Part shown: in pieces, positions 55,835 through 64,000 of the stretch
Layout: each line of letters begins with the position of its first letter
Numbering within the stretch: the first letter of the stretch is position 1
Origin: Nocardioides allogilvus
GTDB lineage: Bacteria > Actinomycetota > Actinomycetes > Propionibacteriales > Nocardioidaceae
Direction: 5' to 3'
Assembly: GCF_003047285.1 (NCBI RefSeq)
Contig: NZ_PZYX01000002.1
Span: forward strand, 434,001 to 498,000
DNA length: 64,000 nt
Program-made: the position numbers and the translations under genes
The notes under the pieces: generated by a model
What the model was told of the DNA's origin: nothing
What the model saw: the letters and a program-made list of their open reading frames with translations, nothing else
Database searches by the model: none

Positions 55835-56377
55835 GTGGATCACGACTCGGACCCGACAGCGGCGGGCAGCCTCGCTGACGCGAGACGTGAGCTCGACCTC
55901 TCCCGTCGCGAGACCAAGTGGGTGCGCAACGAGCTCGAGCACCTGACCGAGGCTCTCCAGCGCGTACGGCGCCAGCGGGCCCGGCTCCGCGCGCAGTCCG
56001 AGGCACTCGCGACCGCCCTCGCCGCCGAGCTCTCGGCGGGCTACTGGCGCGAGCAGGAGTCCGGTCTCGGCCGGCTGCGCCGCCGCGATCTCGAGGCCGA
56101 GCTGGTGCGTGAGGTCGAGGCCAGCGCGCTCTTCGACGCCGGCTGGTATCTCCGGCAGCACCAGTCCGAGATCCTCGAGCAGCGCCTCGCCCCGGCGCTG
56201 CACCACGTCCGCCACGCCAACGCCCGTCGCCTGGACCCGAGCGAGGGCTTCAGCACCGGGCGCTACCTGCGTCGCCACCCCGAGGTCGCCGAGGCCGGGC
56301 TGCCGGCCGTCGTGCACGCCCAGCGGCACGGGCGGCTCGACGACGGCCGCGTCCTCGTCGACGCTGCGGAGAGCTGA
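55835..56377 (+). CDS. small coiled-coil protein with tandem 'YL...H' module (glycan cassette A)
   Basis: 180 residues. Residues 10-75 are a charged coiled coil (RETKWVRNELEHLTEALQ, RVRRQRARLRAQSEAL). Residues 90-170 hold a duplicated motif: SALFDAGWYLRQHQSEI...PALHHVRHANARRL and GFSTGRYLRRHPEV...PAVVHAQRHGRLDD. The same module occurs in the paralogue at 61392-61931 and at the N-termini of both giant transferases. No catalytic motif is seen; a scaffold or targeting role is inferred. Its stop overlaps the next start by one base. Confidence 0.68.
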   Translation: MDHDSDPTAAGSLADARRELDLSRRETKWVRNELEHLTEALQRVRRQRARLRAQSEALATALAAELSAGYWREQESGLGRLRRRDLEAELVREVEASALFDAGWYLRQHQSEILEQRLAPALHHVRHANARRLDPSEGFSTGRYLRRHPEVAEAGLPAVVHAQRHGRLDDGRVLVDAAES

Positions 56378-58923
56378 TGTTGGCCCTCGGGGCCTACCGC
56401 ACCCGCTGGCTGGCCTTCTGCGAGACGTTCCTCGGCGCCGACGAGGAGACCCGCGCCCGGCTGGTCGCCGATGCCGTCCGTGACGGGCTCCCGCCCGGCG
56501 AGCCCTCGTCGTCCTTCGACCCGAGCGCACGCGAGCGGGGCCGCGCCGAGGCGGCCGTCATCCAGGCCGCCGGCCTCTTCGACACCATGGGCTACTGGGC
56601 CCACAACAAGGACCTCTTCTGGGACCTGTGCGGCCGCAACGAGCAGCTCGAGCACTTCGTGCTGCGCGGGTGGAAGGAGCTGCGCCACCCCTCCGCGGAC
56701 TTCGACATGTGGAGCTATTGGTGCGACCACCTCGACGCGACGCGCGAGGACGTCAACCCGGTGGTGCACTACGCCGTCGAAGGCCGTCGCGCCGGGCTGT
56801 CCCCGCTCCCGAGCCTCGAGACCCTGCCGCCCCCGGCGGCGCCCGGTCCCGACCACGCCCCGCGCCGCGTCTGCCTGTTCGCCGGCTACGACGGCGACGG
56901 GGTCGTCGACGACACGGTCGTCACCTACATCGCCGACCTGAGCCGGTTCGCCGACGTCTACTACCTCGCCGACTGCGAGCTCGCGCCCGGCGAGCTGGAG
57001 AAGCTGGCGCCGTACACCCAGGGCGCGTGGGGAATCCGGCACGGCCGCTACGACTTCGGCTCCTACTCGATGCTCGCCAAGGACCTCGTGGGCTGGGACG
57101 TCGTCGACGGCTACGACGAGCTGATGTTCGCCAACGACTCGTGCTTCCTGGTGCAGCCGCTCGACCAGGTCTTCGCCAAGATGGACGCGACGACCTGCGA
57201 CTGGTGGGGGCTGCAGGCGACGTACGACGACTTCGACGACCGTGCCTTCGACGCCCTCGGGCGGCGGCTCGGCCTCGACGAGGTCGGCGAGCAGATGCGC
57301 GAGCTGGCGCTGTGGCGCTACTCCGACTTCATCCACGTCGGCTCCTACTTCCTGTGCTACCGCCGTCGCGTGCACACCGACCCGCGGTTCCGGAAGCGGC
57401 TCGACGAGGTGGCGTCGCAGTCGGAGAAGGTCACGATCATCCTCAAGTACGAGATCGGCTTCTCCCGGCTGCTGATCCTGGCCGGCTTCACGATGGCCAC
57501 GTTCGTCGACGGGATCCTGGCCTACCACCCGGTCTACCGCGCGTCGGCCTTCGAGCTGATGCACGAGGGCTTCCCGCTGCTCAAGCGCCAGCTGCTGACG
57601 GAGAACCCGTTCGAGACACCCGACCTGCACCGGTGGAAGGAGCGGGTGCTCGAAGCCGCTCCGGGCGCCGACGTCGAGGCGATGGACCGCAGCATGCGTC
57701 GCACCGCGCCACCCTGGAGCCTCGTGCGCAGCTTCGGCTTCCGCTCCCGCCGCGACGGCACCGCGCAGCCGCCCGGGCACATCGGGCCGGCCGAGTTCGC
57801 CGACGAGGACCGCTGGGTACCGAAGTTCGACCACTGGTGGATCTTCCCGGTCGACCCACGCACCGGCGTGCTGTCCGGCGCGGTGCGCGCGGTCTTCGAG
57901 GAGGTCCGCGACGACCCGTCGGTCAAGAAGGTCGTGCTGCTCGGTGGACACCGCGTGAAGCTCGGCGGTGACAACGTCGCGGCCGTGCCCTCGGAGAGCA
58001 CGGCCGGTCAGATGTACGGCCTCCGCGCCGCCACCGTCTTCTGCACGATCGGTCCCCGAGCCGACGTCAACCACCCGCTGGGCCGTCGCCACCACCGGTT
58101 CCTCGACCTCGGGCACGCCACCGGCCTGCAGCCGGCCGTCGTGGCGCTCGCTGGCTCGAGCCTCGCCGGAGAGCGGCCGCTGCCGCCCGCGGACTACGAG
58201 GCGCACCTGACCCGAGCGCTTGTCACCGCCCACGACGGGGCCGGGACCGACTACCCCGACCTCGACCCCGACGGCCTGTGGGCGATCGGCTCGCCACGCG
58301 TCGACCTGCTGCTGCGCGACGAGGAGGGGCTCTTCGGTGAGCTCCGCAGCGAGCTGACCGCCCTGCGCGGGCTCCTCAAGGGCCGCCGGCTCGTCCTGCT
58401 CTCACCTGCTCGCGGCGGGGAGATCGACCTCGCGGCGCTGGCCACGTGGGCGGGCACGCGCGCGGACGAGGTGGTGGTGGCGGTGCTGCCCACCTCCGGC
58501 GCGACACCCCGCGTGCCGTCACCGCTCGTCGACCTGATGGACGTGTCGTGGCTCGAGGGCACCCTGGGCCTGCGGGCCCCGCTGGTCCCGGAGATGGTGT
58601 GGCGGCTCGCGGACGTCCTGGTCAGCGGCACCCCCGCCGACCTCGCCGACTTCTCCCCGACCGGTCGGCCCGCCGTCGCCTCCCCTGGGACGCCGGACCT
58701 GCCGTTCGCCGTGCCCGCGGACACCGGCGCGCTGGTCGCGGCCGTCGAGCACGCGCTCTCCGACGGTCAGGTCGAGGCGCCGTACGCCGAGTGGGGCCGT
58801 GCCCTGCACGCCCTGTCCGACGGGCGCAGCGCCGCGCGGCTGGTGGACCGGCTCAAGCAGACCTACCTGCCGTGGCAGGAGTGGGTCGCCGAGGCCGACG
58901 CCCCCGCTGTCAGCGACGCCTGA
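56377..58923 (+). CDS. rhamnan-synthesis F domain / CDP-glycerol transferase-like fusion (cassette A)
   Basis: 848 residues. Residues 55-150 carry the YL/YW...NP..HY module (SADFDMWSYWCDH, VNPVVHYAVEGRRAG). Residues 164-450 match RgpF (PF05045): CLFAGYDGDGVVDDTVVTYI, YDELMFANDSCFL, CDWWGLQAT, KYEIGFSRLL, EGFPLLKR. Residues 467-840 look like a CDP-glycerol glycerophosphotransferase-type GT-B domain (FDHWWIFPVD, AVFEEVRDDPSVKKVVLL, then RRHHRFLDLGHATGLQP at the place of the WHG motif). Predicted cytoplasmic, building a rhamnan or teichoic-like surface polymer. Paralogue of the inverted gene at 58910. Confidence 0.8.
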   Translation: MLALGAYRTRWLAFCETFLGADEETRARLVADAVRDGLPPGEPSSSFDPSARERGRAEAAVIQAAGLFDTMGYWAHNKDLFWDLCGRNEQLEHFVLRGWKELRHPSADFDMWSYWCDHLDATREDVNPVVHYAVEGRRAGLSPLPSLETLPPPAAPGPDHAPRRVCLFAGYDGDGVVDDTVVTYIADLSRFADVYYLADCELAPGELEKLAPYTQGAWGIRHGRYDFGSYSMLAKDLVGWDVVDGYDELMFANDSCFLVQPLDQVFAKMDATTCDWWGLQATYDDFDDRAFDALGRRLGLDEVGEQMRELALWRYSDFIHVGSYFLCYRRRVHTDPRFRKRLDEVASQSEKVTIILKYEIGFSRLLILAGFTMATFVDGILAYHPVYRASAFELMHEGFPLLKRQLLTENPFETPDLHRWKERVLEAAPGADVEAMDRSMRRTAPPWSLVRSFGFRSRRDGTAQPPGHIGPAEFADEDRWVPKFDHWWIFPVDPRTGVLSGAVRAVFEEVRDDPSVKKVVLLGGHRVKLGGDNVAAVPSESTAGQMYGLRAATVFCTIGPRADVNHPLGRRHHRFLDLGHATGLQPAVVALAGSSLAGERPLPPADYEAHLTRALVTAHDGAGTDYPDLDPDGLWAIGSPRVDLLLRDEEGLFGELRSELTALRGLLKGRRLVLLSPARGGEIDLAALATWAGTRADEVVVAVLPTSGATPRVPSPLVDLMDVSWLEGTLGLRAPLVPEMVWRLADVLVSGTPADLADFSPTGRPAVASPGTPDLPFAVPADTGALVAAVEHALSDGQVEAPYAEWGRALHALSDGRSAARLVDRLKQTYLPWQEWVAEADAPAVSDA

Positions 58924-61390
58924 GCAGCCGCAGCCGGTGCACGAACCGGCGGGCGGCGGCACCGTCGAGCGGCGCTGCACCGTCGGGCACGGTCACCTCG
59001 CGGAGCGGGAACCCGGCCAGCGCCAGCTCGGTGAGCCTCGCTCGCAGGGCGTCCTCGTCGGGGCAGCTCGTCGGCTGCGCCCAGCCGTGGTCGGCGGCCG
59101 CGGAGAGGTCGTCACCGGTCAGCCGCAGCAGCGGGACGCCGGTGACCAGCGCGTCGAGGGCGTGCGGATCGTCGTCGGTCACGATCGCCGAGGCGACCCG
59201 GTGCACCGGCACCGGTGAGGTCACGGAGCGGTCGGACAGGCCGATGAGCCGCGGCAGGTCGGCGTCGAGCAGGGCGCGCGTCCAGCCGTCGGGGCGGTCG
59301 ACTCGCGGCTCCCGGACCCCGACGACGACGTCGTGCTCGCGCGCCCAGTCCGCCAGGCCCGACGGGAGGGCTCGGGCCGGACCGCGCGCCCACCAGACGA
59401 CCAGCGGCCGGCCGGCGAGATCGCCGCGCAGCGTCTCCTCCAGGGCTCGCAGGTCGGCGGGCAGCAGCTCCGGGGCGAGCAGCAGGTGGTCGTGACGGGG
59501 CAGGCCGGTCAGCCACAGGCGCGCGAGGTCCAGGTCGGGCAGTGTCGCGGCCCGCGCGAGGGCCTCGCCGGGTGAGCAGGCTGCGACCGCTTCGAGCCGG
59601 CCCCAGTCACCAGCGTGGGGACCCGGGACGTGCGGCAGCCCGAGGTGGACGTGGTCGTGGCGCGAGCGCGGGAACGAGAAGGGATAGGTGACGTCGGGGG
59701 TCTCGTCGGTCAGCATCAGCCCACAGCGCACCATCGCCGCCTGACCGTCGGGCGTGTCCATCGGCAGCACGGTGACCCGTTCGCCGGTGAGCTCGTCGGC
59801 GAGGGGGCGCCCGCGGGTGAGCACGACCTTGTGCACGCTGGGGTCCGTCCGGACCTCCTCGAAGACCGCGCGCAGGCCCGGGTCGAGGCGCCCGGAGGCG
59901 GCCACCGGGAAGGCCCACCAGTGCGCGAAGGTCGGCGTCTCGCGGTCCAGCCGGCGCAGGCCGTAGCCCTGGGTGGCCCGGAGCGGGATCTGGCGTCGGC
60001 CGTCGTCGGCCAGCCGGGCGCCGTACGCCTCACGCAGCATCGCGGGAGCGGTGACGCGCTCGAGGTGGGCGCGCATGGCCTCGAAGGGGGCATCGGGGAC
60101 GAGGGGGCGCAACCGCTCCTCCCACTGCTCCAACCCGGCGACGTGGCGCGGGTTCTCGCCGAGGTAGTTGCGCTTGACGAGCGGGAAGCCGCGCTCGACC
60201 AGCTCGAAGAAGTGCCGTCCGTAGAGCGGGTGGAAGGCCCACAGGTCGGGCAGCAGGGTGTCGAAGTCGAAGCCGGCGTCGAGGAGGTAGCGGCTGATGC
60301 CCACTTCGTACTTGTGGATCACCAGGCGCTTCTCCTGCTGCTTGGTCACCGTGTCGAGGCGCCAGCGGAAGCCGGGGTCGTCGAGGACCGGGCGGCGGAA
60401 GGCCAGGAAGTAGGAGCTCAGGTGCACGAAGCGGTCGTCGGTCCAGTGGCGAGGGCCGATGAGGCGCTGCTTGGCCTCGGCCAGCGGGATCGGGGAGTCA
60501 TCGCTGATGTAGGACTCGTCGTGCTCCATCGAGGTCGCCTGCAGGCTCCACCAGTCGCACGCGCGGGTGTCCATCTCCGCGAAGACCCCGTCGAGGGGGC
60601 GCAGGAGATAGCAGCTGTCGTTGGCGAGCACGACCTCGTCGTAGTCCGCGAGGCGTTCCCAGCCGACGAGGTCGCGCGCGAGCAGGGAGAACGAGCCGAA
60701 GTCGTAGGCGCCGTGCGGGACGCTCCAGGCTCCCTGCACGACGCCGTCGAGCTTCGCGAGCTCACCCGGCTCGAGGACCCCGTCGGCGAGGTAGAACACG
60801 TCGGCGTGGCGGGACAGCTCGGTGAGGTAGGCGACGACGGTGGCGTCGACCAGGCCGTCGCGGTCGTAGCCGGCGAACAGGCAGGCCCGTTGCGGCGGGC
60901 TGTCGAAGATGGTCGGCGGCCGGGTCGGGGCCGGGGTCGGCAGCGGCGCGAGCCCGTCGTGCCGTCCGCGGAGGAGGTAGTGGAGCAGCGGGTTGACGGT
61001 GTCGTCGGTGGGGTCGAGGTGCTCGGTCCAGTAGGTCCACAGGTCGAAGCGCAGGCTCGGGGTGCGCAGGCTGCGCCAGCCCTCGTCGACGAAGTGGCGG
61101 ACCGGGTCGGTTCCACGTCGCAGCCGGTGCTGGACGGTGTAGTCGTCGGCGTCCAGGAAGCCGCTGGCGGCCACGACCGCGCGCGCGCACGCGACCTGGA
61201 CCGCGGGCGGGGGCGGCGCGGGGTCGGCGTCGCCGACGGGCGGCAGGCCCTCGGCCAGCGCCTTGTCGAGCAGCGTGCGCGCCTCGTCGAGGTCCCGGAG
61301 CGAGGCCGCGCGCCAGCGTCGCGCGAAGCGGTGCCAGCGCCGCCGGAAGTCGGCCACCTCGGCCCGGCGCCCGTCGATCGGACCGGTCAT
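58910..61390 (-). CDS. rhamnan-synthesis F domain / CDP-glycerol transferase-like fusion (cassette B)
   Basis: 826 residues from the ATG at 61390, two bases after the upstream stop. It has the same layout as the paralogue at 56377: module (RFDLWTYWTEHLD, VNPLLHYLLRGRHDG), RgpF domain (CLFAGYDRDGLVDATVVAYL, YDEVVLANDSCYL, CDWWSLQAT, KYEVGISRYLL, RGFPLVKRNYLG) and a CDP-glycerol-transferase-like half (FAHWWAFPVA, AVFEEVRTDPSVHKVVL, SRHDHVHLGLPHVPGPH). The two genes are tail to tail and overlap by 14 bases. Divergence of the acceptor loops suggests different linkages. Confidence 0.8.
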   Translation of the reverse strand: MTGPIDGRRAEVADFRRRWHRFARRWRAASLRDLDEARTLLDKALAEGLPPVGDADPAPPPPAVQVACARAVVAASGFLDADDYTVQHRLRRGTDPVRHFVDEGWRSLRTPSLRFDLWTYWTEHLDPTDDTVNPLLHYLLRGRHDGLAPLPTPAPTRPPTIFDSPPQRACLFAGYDRDGLVDATVVAYLTELSRHADVFYLADGVLEPGELAKLDGVVQGAWSVPHGAYDFGSFSLLARDLVGWERLADYDEVVLANDSCYLLRPLDGVFAEMDTRACDWWSLQATSMEHDESYISDDSPIPLAEAKQRLIGPRHWTDDRFVHLSSYFLAFRRPVLDDPGFRWRLDTVTKQQEKRLVIHKYEVGISRYLLDAGFDFDTLLPDLWAFHPLYGRHFFELVERGFPLVKRNYLGENPRHVAGLEQWEERLRPLVPDAPFEAMRAHLERVTAPAMLREAYGARLADDGRRQIPLRATQGYGLRRLDRETPTFAHWWAFPVAASGRLDPGLRAVFEEVRTDPSVHKVVLTRGRPLADELTGERVTVLPMDTPDGQAAMVRCGLMLTDETPDVTYPFSFPRSRHDHVHLGLPHVPGPHAGDWGRLEAVAACSPGEALARAATLPDLDLARLWLTGLPRHDHLLLAPELLPADLRALEETLRGDLAGRPLVVWWARGPARALPSGLADWAREHDVVVGVREPRVDRPDGWTRALLDADLPRLIGLSDRSVTSPVPVHRVASAIVTDDDPHALDALVTGVPLLRLTGDDLSAAADHGWAQPTSCPDEDALRARLTELALAGFPLREVTVPDGAAPLDGAAARRFVHRLRLLRRR

Positions 61391-61391
61391 C

Positions 61392-61931
61392 TCAGCGGGG
61401 CTTGGGCGGGTAGGCGTCGGCACCCTGGGACTCCGGCGTGAGCAGGAAGTGGACGAGCGGGTTGATCCGCTGCTCGACCGCGTCCGGGTGGTCGATGAGG
61501 TACTGCCGGACGTCGAAGCGCGGGCTCGGGTGCCGGACCGGGTAGTAGGGGTGGCGCACGAAGTGCAGCGCCGGGTCCTCCCCCAGCTCGATCACGTCGG
61601 GATAGGTGCGGAGGTACCACGCGGGGTCCCACAGCTCCGAGCCGCGGATCAGCTCGAGCTGCGCCTCCTCGTCGCGGGTGACCGGCTTCTGCCGGCCCTT
61701 CAGCAGCCCGCTCCCCCGGCCTCGACCTGCGGCGTCGATGCGCACCCGGTCGGCCAACGCCTCGGAGAGCGTCCGCGCGATCCGCTCGGCTGCGTCGCGG
61801 GCGGCGACCAGCTCGGCCTCCCGCTCGGCGACCTGCTCCTGGGCCGTGCGCAGCTGCGCCAGCTCGGCCCGAGCGGCCGCCAGCTCCGCCATGAGCGCGG
61901 TGGAGTCGGGCTCAGGAGGGTGCACGGTCAC
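61392..61931 (-). CDS. small coiled-coil protein with tandem 'YL...H' module (glycan cassette B)
   Basis: 179 residues. A coiled coil spans residues 10-62 (LMAELAAARAELAQLRTAQE). A basic linker (GSGLLKGRQKPVTRDE) is followed by the duplicated module: SELWDPAWYLRTYPDVIELG...DPALHFVRHPY and SPRFDVRQYLIDHPDAVEQRINPLVHFLL. It is the paralogue of the gene at 55835, and likewise lies directly upstream of an RgpF-type giant gene. GTG at 61931 is preceded at seven bases by TAGGGT. Confidence 0.68.
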   Translation of the reverse strand: MTVHPPEPDSTALMAELAAARAELAQLRTAQEQVAEREAELVAARDAAERIARTLSEALADRVRIDAAGRGRGSGLLKGRQKPVTRDEEAQLELIRGSELWDPAWYLRTYPDVIELGEDPALHFVRHPYYPVRHPSPRFDVRQYLIDHPDAVEQRINPLVHFLLTPESQGADAYPPKPR

Positions 61932-61938
61932 GAGCGCG

Positions 61939-61944
61939 ACCCTA
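61939..61944 (-). promoter_or_regulatory. putative -10 element of cassette B
   Basis: TAGGGT on the minus strand, 7 nt before the GTG at 61931. Confidence 0.5.
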
Positions 61945-61954
61945 TCGCCCGCCG

Positions 61955-61960
61955 TACCGT
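61955..61960 (+). promoter_or_regulatory. putative -10 element of the lipoprotein hydrolase gene
   Basis: TACCGT, 6 nt before the GTG at 61967. Confidence 0.4.
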
Positions 61961-61966
61961 GGTCAC

Positions 61967-63004
61967 GTGAGGTGCACCCGCCGACTCGTTGCCGTGGCGC
62001 TCACGGCCGTCCTGCTCACGGCGTGCACCCCGGCGGCGCCTCCGGGCACCACGCCCGCGGACACGTCCCCCGTCCTGCCGGCACCCCGCTCACCGGCCGG
62101 CACTGCGTCCGTCGCCCCGACCACGCCCCTGGACCCGGTGTCGATGGCTGCGCTGCAGGCGACCTCGCACCGGGGCTCGAGACTGCGGCTCGGTGCCGTG
62201 CGCGAGAGCACGGCGGCGTACACCTCGTACGACGTGACGTACGGCTCCACGTCCGGCCGGCGTTCCCTGGTGGTCAGCGGCGTGCTCAACATCCCCACGG
62301 GGTCCGGGCCGTTCCCGGCGGTGGTGCTGGCGCACGGCTACATCGACCCGGCCGTCTATGCCAGCGGCCAGGGGATGACGCGTGAGCGCGCGGTGCTCGC
62401 GAGCCGGGGCTACATCGCGTTGCACGTCGACTACCGCGGGCACGCCGGATCGAGCGACGATCCGCGCCCGGCCCGCGACCTGCGGCTCGGCTACTCCGCC
62501 GACGTGATCGCGGCGGTGAAGGCACTGCGCGCAGCACGCGCCGTGCCGCTGGACGATGACCGGGTCGCGCTGATGGGCCGCTCGATGGGCGGCGGGGTCG
62601 TGATGAAGGCCCTGATCGCCGCGCCCGGACTGGTGCGCGCAGCGTCCCTGTGGGCATCGGTGTCGTCGCTGGAGGGCGAGAACTTCAACCACTTCGTCCG
62701 GCGCGACGGCGACTCCCGCGCGGCGGCGATCGTCGAGGCCCACGGGCTGCCCGAGGACCAGCCTGCCTTCTGGCAGGCAGTCTCCGCCCGCCCATACCTG
62801 TCGGCGATCACCGAGCCGGTGCTGATCGTGCACGGTCGCTTCGACGACACCTGCCCGCCCCGGTGGGCCCGAGCCACCCAGGACGCCATGCGCCTCGCCG
62901 GGGTCGACTCGACCCTGGAGTGGTACGACGACGGGCACGCCTTCGGACCGGCGTTCACCGCCGCGATGGACCGGACGATCCGCTACTTCGACAGTCAGGT
63001 CTGA
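61967..63004 (+). CDS. alpha/beta hydrolase lipoprotein (S9/prolyl oligopeptidase-like)
   Basis: 345 residues. Lipoprotein signal with lipobox LLTAC (C20), a Pro/Ala/Thr linker to about residue 65, then a hydrolase domain: VVLAHGYIDP, the nucleophile elbow GRSMGGG near residue 204, acid in HGRFDDTCP, and histidine in YDDGHAFGP. S9-type esterase or peptidase acting outside the membrane; substrate unknown. It overlaps the convergent phosphotransferase gene by 10 bases. Confidence 0.85.
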   Translation: MRCTRRLVAVALTAVLLTACTPAAPPGTTPADTSPVLPAPRSPAGTASVAPTTPLDPVSMAALQATSHRGSRLRLGAVRESTAAYTSYDVTYGSTSGRRSLVVSGVLNIPTGSGPFPAVVLAHGYIDPAVYASGQGMTRERAVLASRGYIALHVDYRGHAGSSDDPRPARDLRLGYSADVIAAVKALRAARAVPLDDDRVALMGRSMGGGVVMKALIAAPGLVRAASLWASVSSLEGENFNHFVRRDGDSRAAAIVEAHGLPEDQPAFWQAVSARPYLSAITEPVLIVHGRFDDTCPPRWARATQDAMRLAGVDSTLEWYDDGHAFGPAFTAAMDRTIRYFDSQV

Positions 63005-63792
63005 TCCAGCAGGGCGAGCACGTGCCGCGCCTGGTCCTCCGTCGAGCCCGCCGGGTTGCGCTTGAAGCCGCCGTTGCCCGGCAGCAGCATCATCAGCCAG
63101 AAGCAGGCGAGCAGCAGCCGGTGCACCGCGAGCCGCTCCCGTTGCGTGGGGTCGAGGTCGAGGTCGGCGAGGAGGGCGTCCACGTCGAGGCTGCGGGTCA
63201 GCCGCGACGACGCGTGCTCGACCACGTCCGCGATCTCGTAGGTGAGGTCGGAGGCGCCGTACTCCTCCCAGTCGATCAGCCGGCAGACCTCGCCGTCCCA
63301 GAGCACGTTGTCGAGGTTGCCGTCCCCCTGTGCCACGACGTGGTCGACGAGATCCGGCAGCTGAACGGCAGCGAGCCACGCGACGGCACGATCCTTGGCG
63401 GTGCGGACCAGTGCCTGGTCCTGGCACTGGGTGAGGTCGTAGTCCTCGGCCAGCCATTCGCGTACGTGGTCCCGCATCACCTGCGGTCCGTTCGCGCGCT
63501 CCGCCAAGTCTTCCGGCACGGGTACGGCGAACAGCCGGCGCAGCACCTCGGCGAAGGCCTTCGACTGGGCGGCGCTCAGCGTGCCGGTCAGCGGCTCGCC
63601 GGGGACGAGGGACATCACGACCACGGGCCGACCGTCCTCGACCTCACGTGCGACCGGGGTCGGCGCCAGGCCGGGCGACTCACGGGACAGGTGCACCAGT
63701 CCCGCCCACTCCCGCTCCGGCTCGCGGTCGTCCCACGAGACGTAGCGCTTGCGCACGACGTCGCCCATGACCGTGACGTCGTGGGTGTGCAC
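62995..63792 (-). CDS. aminoglycoside phosphotransferase-fold protein
   Basis: 265 residues of the APH/choline kinase fold. The N-lobe has RKRYVSWDDREPEREWAGL; the catalytic loop is VAQGDGNLDNVLW, with the aspartate in place; the metal aspartate is in CRLIDWEEYG. The loop begins QGD rather than the usual HGD. Members of this family phosphorylate many small alcohols, so resistance is not implied. GTG start at 63792, five bases after the ppnP stop. Confidence 0.82.
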   Translation of the reverse strand: MHTHDVTVMGDVVRKRYVSWDDREPEREWAGLVHLSRESPGLAPTPVAREVEDGRPVVVMSLVPGEPLTGTLSAAQSKAFAEVLRRLFAVPVPEDLAERANGPQVMRDHVREWLAEDYDLTQCQDQALVRTAKDRAVAWLAAVQLPDLVDHVVAQGDGNLDNVLWDGEVCRLIDWEEYGASDLTYEIADVVEHASSRLTRSLDVDALLADLDLDPTQRERLAVHRLLLACFWLMMLLPGNGGFKRNPAGSTEDQARHVLALLDQT

Positions 63793-63797
63793 GATCG

Positions 63798-64000
63798 TCA
63801 GCCGTAGTGGCAGACGTAGCTCAGCGTCTCGAGCACCTCGATGTCGAAGGAGGAGTCACCGGGAACGGCGAACGACTCCCCCGCGCCGTACGACGTCATC
63901 TGGTCATCGAGGGTGACCCGGCACGACCCGGCCTCGATCTCCATGACCTCGGGCGCGGCAGTGCCGAAGGTGAGCGTGCTGGGGAAGATGACGCCCGCGC
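63798..64000 (-). CDS. ppnP: pyrimidine/purine nucleoside phosphorylase, 3' part (runs off the window)
   Basis: The last 66 residues of a DUF1255/PpnP cupin protein: [40 protein letters not shown] and the closing [11 protein letters not shown]. PpnP (about 94 residues) phosphorolyses a broad range of nucleosides. The start lies beyond base 64000. It is too short to be seen as a long open frame. Confidence 0.85.
   Translation of the reverse strand, partial: AGVIFPSTLTFGTAAPEVMEIEAGSCRVTLDDQMTSYGAGESFAVPGDSSFDIEVLETLSYVCHYG

Noticed and set aside
62995..63792. Aminoglycoside kinase conferring resistance
   Set aside because: The APH fold is shared by many metabolic kinases and the catalytic loop starts QGD; context gives no support for resistance.

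Overview
The window is chromosomal DNA of a high-GC actinobacterium. Coding style (G/C third positions, many GTG starts), an ilvBNC operon with a peptide attenuator, gatCAB, the rplU-rpmA-obgE-proB block, a large Rne/Rng ribonuclease and a 35-38 nt hairpin repeat of a type I associate with Nocardioides all point to Nocardioides or a close relative (Nocardioidaceae). This is inferred from gene content; no rRNA is present to confirm it. No tRNA, rRNA, CRISPR, prophage or insertion sequence was seen.

Layout. 1-5.9 kb: the 5' part of serA, a FrnE-type DsbA oxidoreductase, an NAD(P)-binding protein, an NCS1 permease and a two-gene ABC exporter, closed by a strong bidirectional terminator. 6-9.6 kb: ilvB-ilvN-ilvC, preceded by a leader peptide (MRTDILVRTRRVS) and terminator. 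9.6-19 kb: mixed metabolic genes (VOC proteins, a pterin dehydratase-VOC fusion, ilvD, XRE, PadR and exporter, a PQQ-type sugar dehydrogenase). 19-25 kb: a five-gene operon behind a cobalamin riboswitch. 25-28.4 kb: gatC-gatA-gatB. 28.5-34 kb: a SigE-family sigma factor with a membrane partner, a deaminase, an RTX-like secreted protein and ligA. 34-44 kb: TetR plus a 14-TM efflux pump, a cysteine desulfurase-mnmA-methionine synthase-like operon, proB and obgE. 44-49.5 kb: ribosomal proteins L27 and L21, an RNase E/G with long basic extensions, and a TIGR03936 protein. 50.7-61.9 kb: a surface-glycan locus with DUF2142-type membrane proteins, two GT2 glycosyltransferases, DUF2304, and two inverted paralogous cassettes that each pair a small coiled-coil protein with a giant RgpF/CDP-glycerol-transferase-like enzyme. 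62-64 kb: a lipoprotein hydrolase, a phosphotransferase and the end of ppnP.

The most interesting system is at 19083-25050. A B12 riboswitch precedes a secreted alpha/alpha-toroid protein of the kind usually named 'prenyltransferase/squalene oxidase repeat', then a cell-surface protein resembling DUF4430 (the transcobalamin C-terminal domain family) on a long Pro/Ser/Thr stalk, then a complete ECF module (T, fused A-A', S). The toroid and the DUF4430 fold are the two domains of animal intrinsic factor/transcobalamin, here encoded as two genes beside an importer. The simplest reading is a corrinoid scavenging system with a split bacterial transcobalamin.

Many genes here also show a TANNNT-like hexamer 6-8 nt before the start codon and no Shine-Dalgarno, suggesting widespread leaderless transcripts; this was used to choose several starts.
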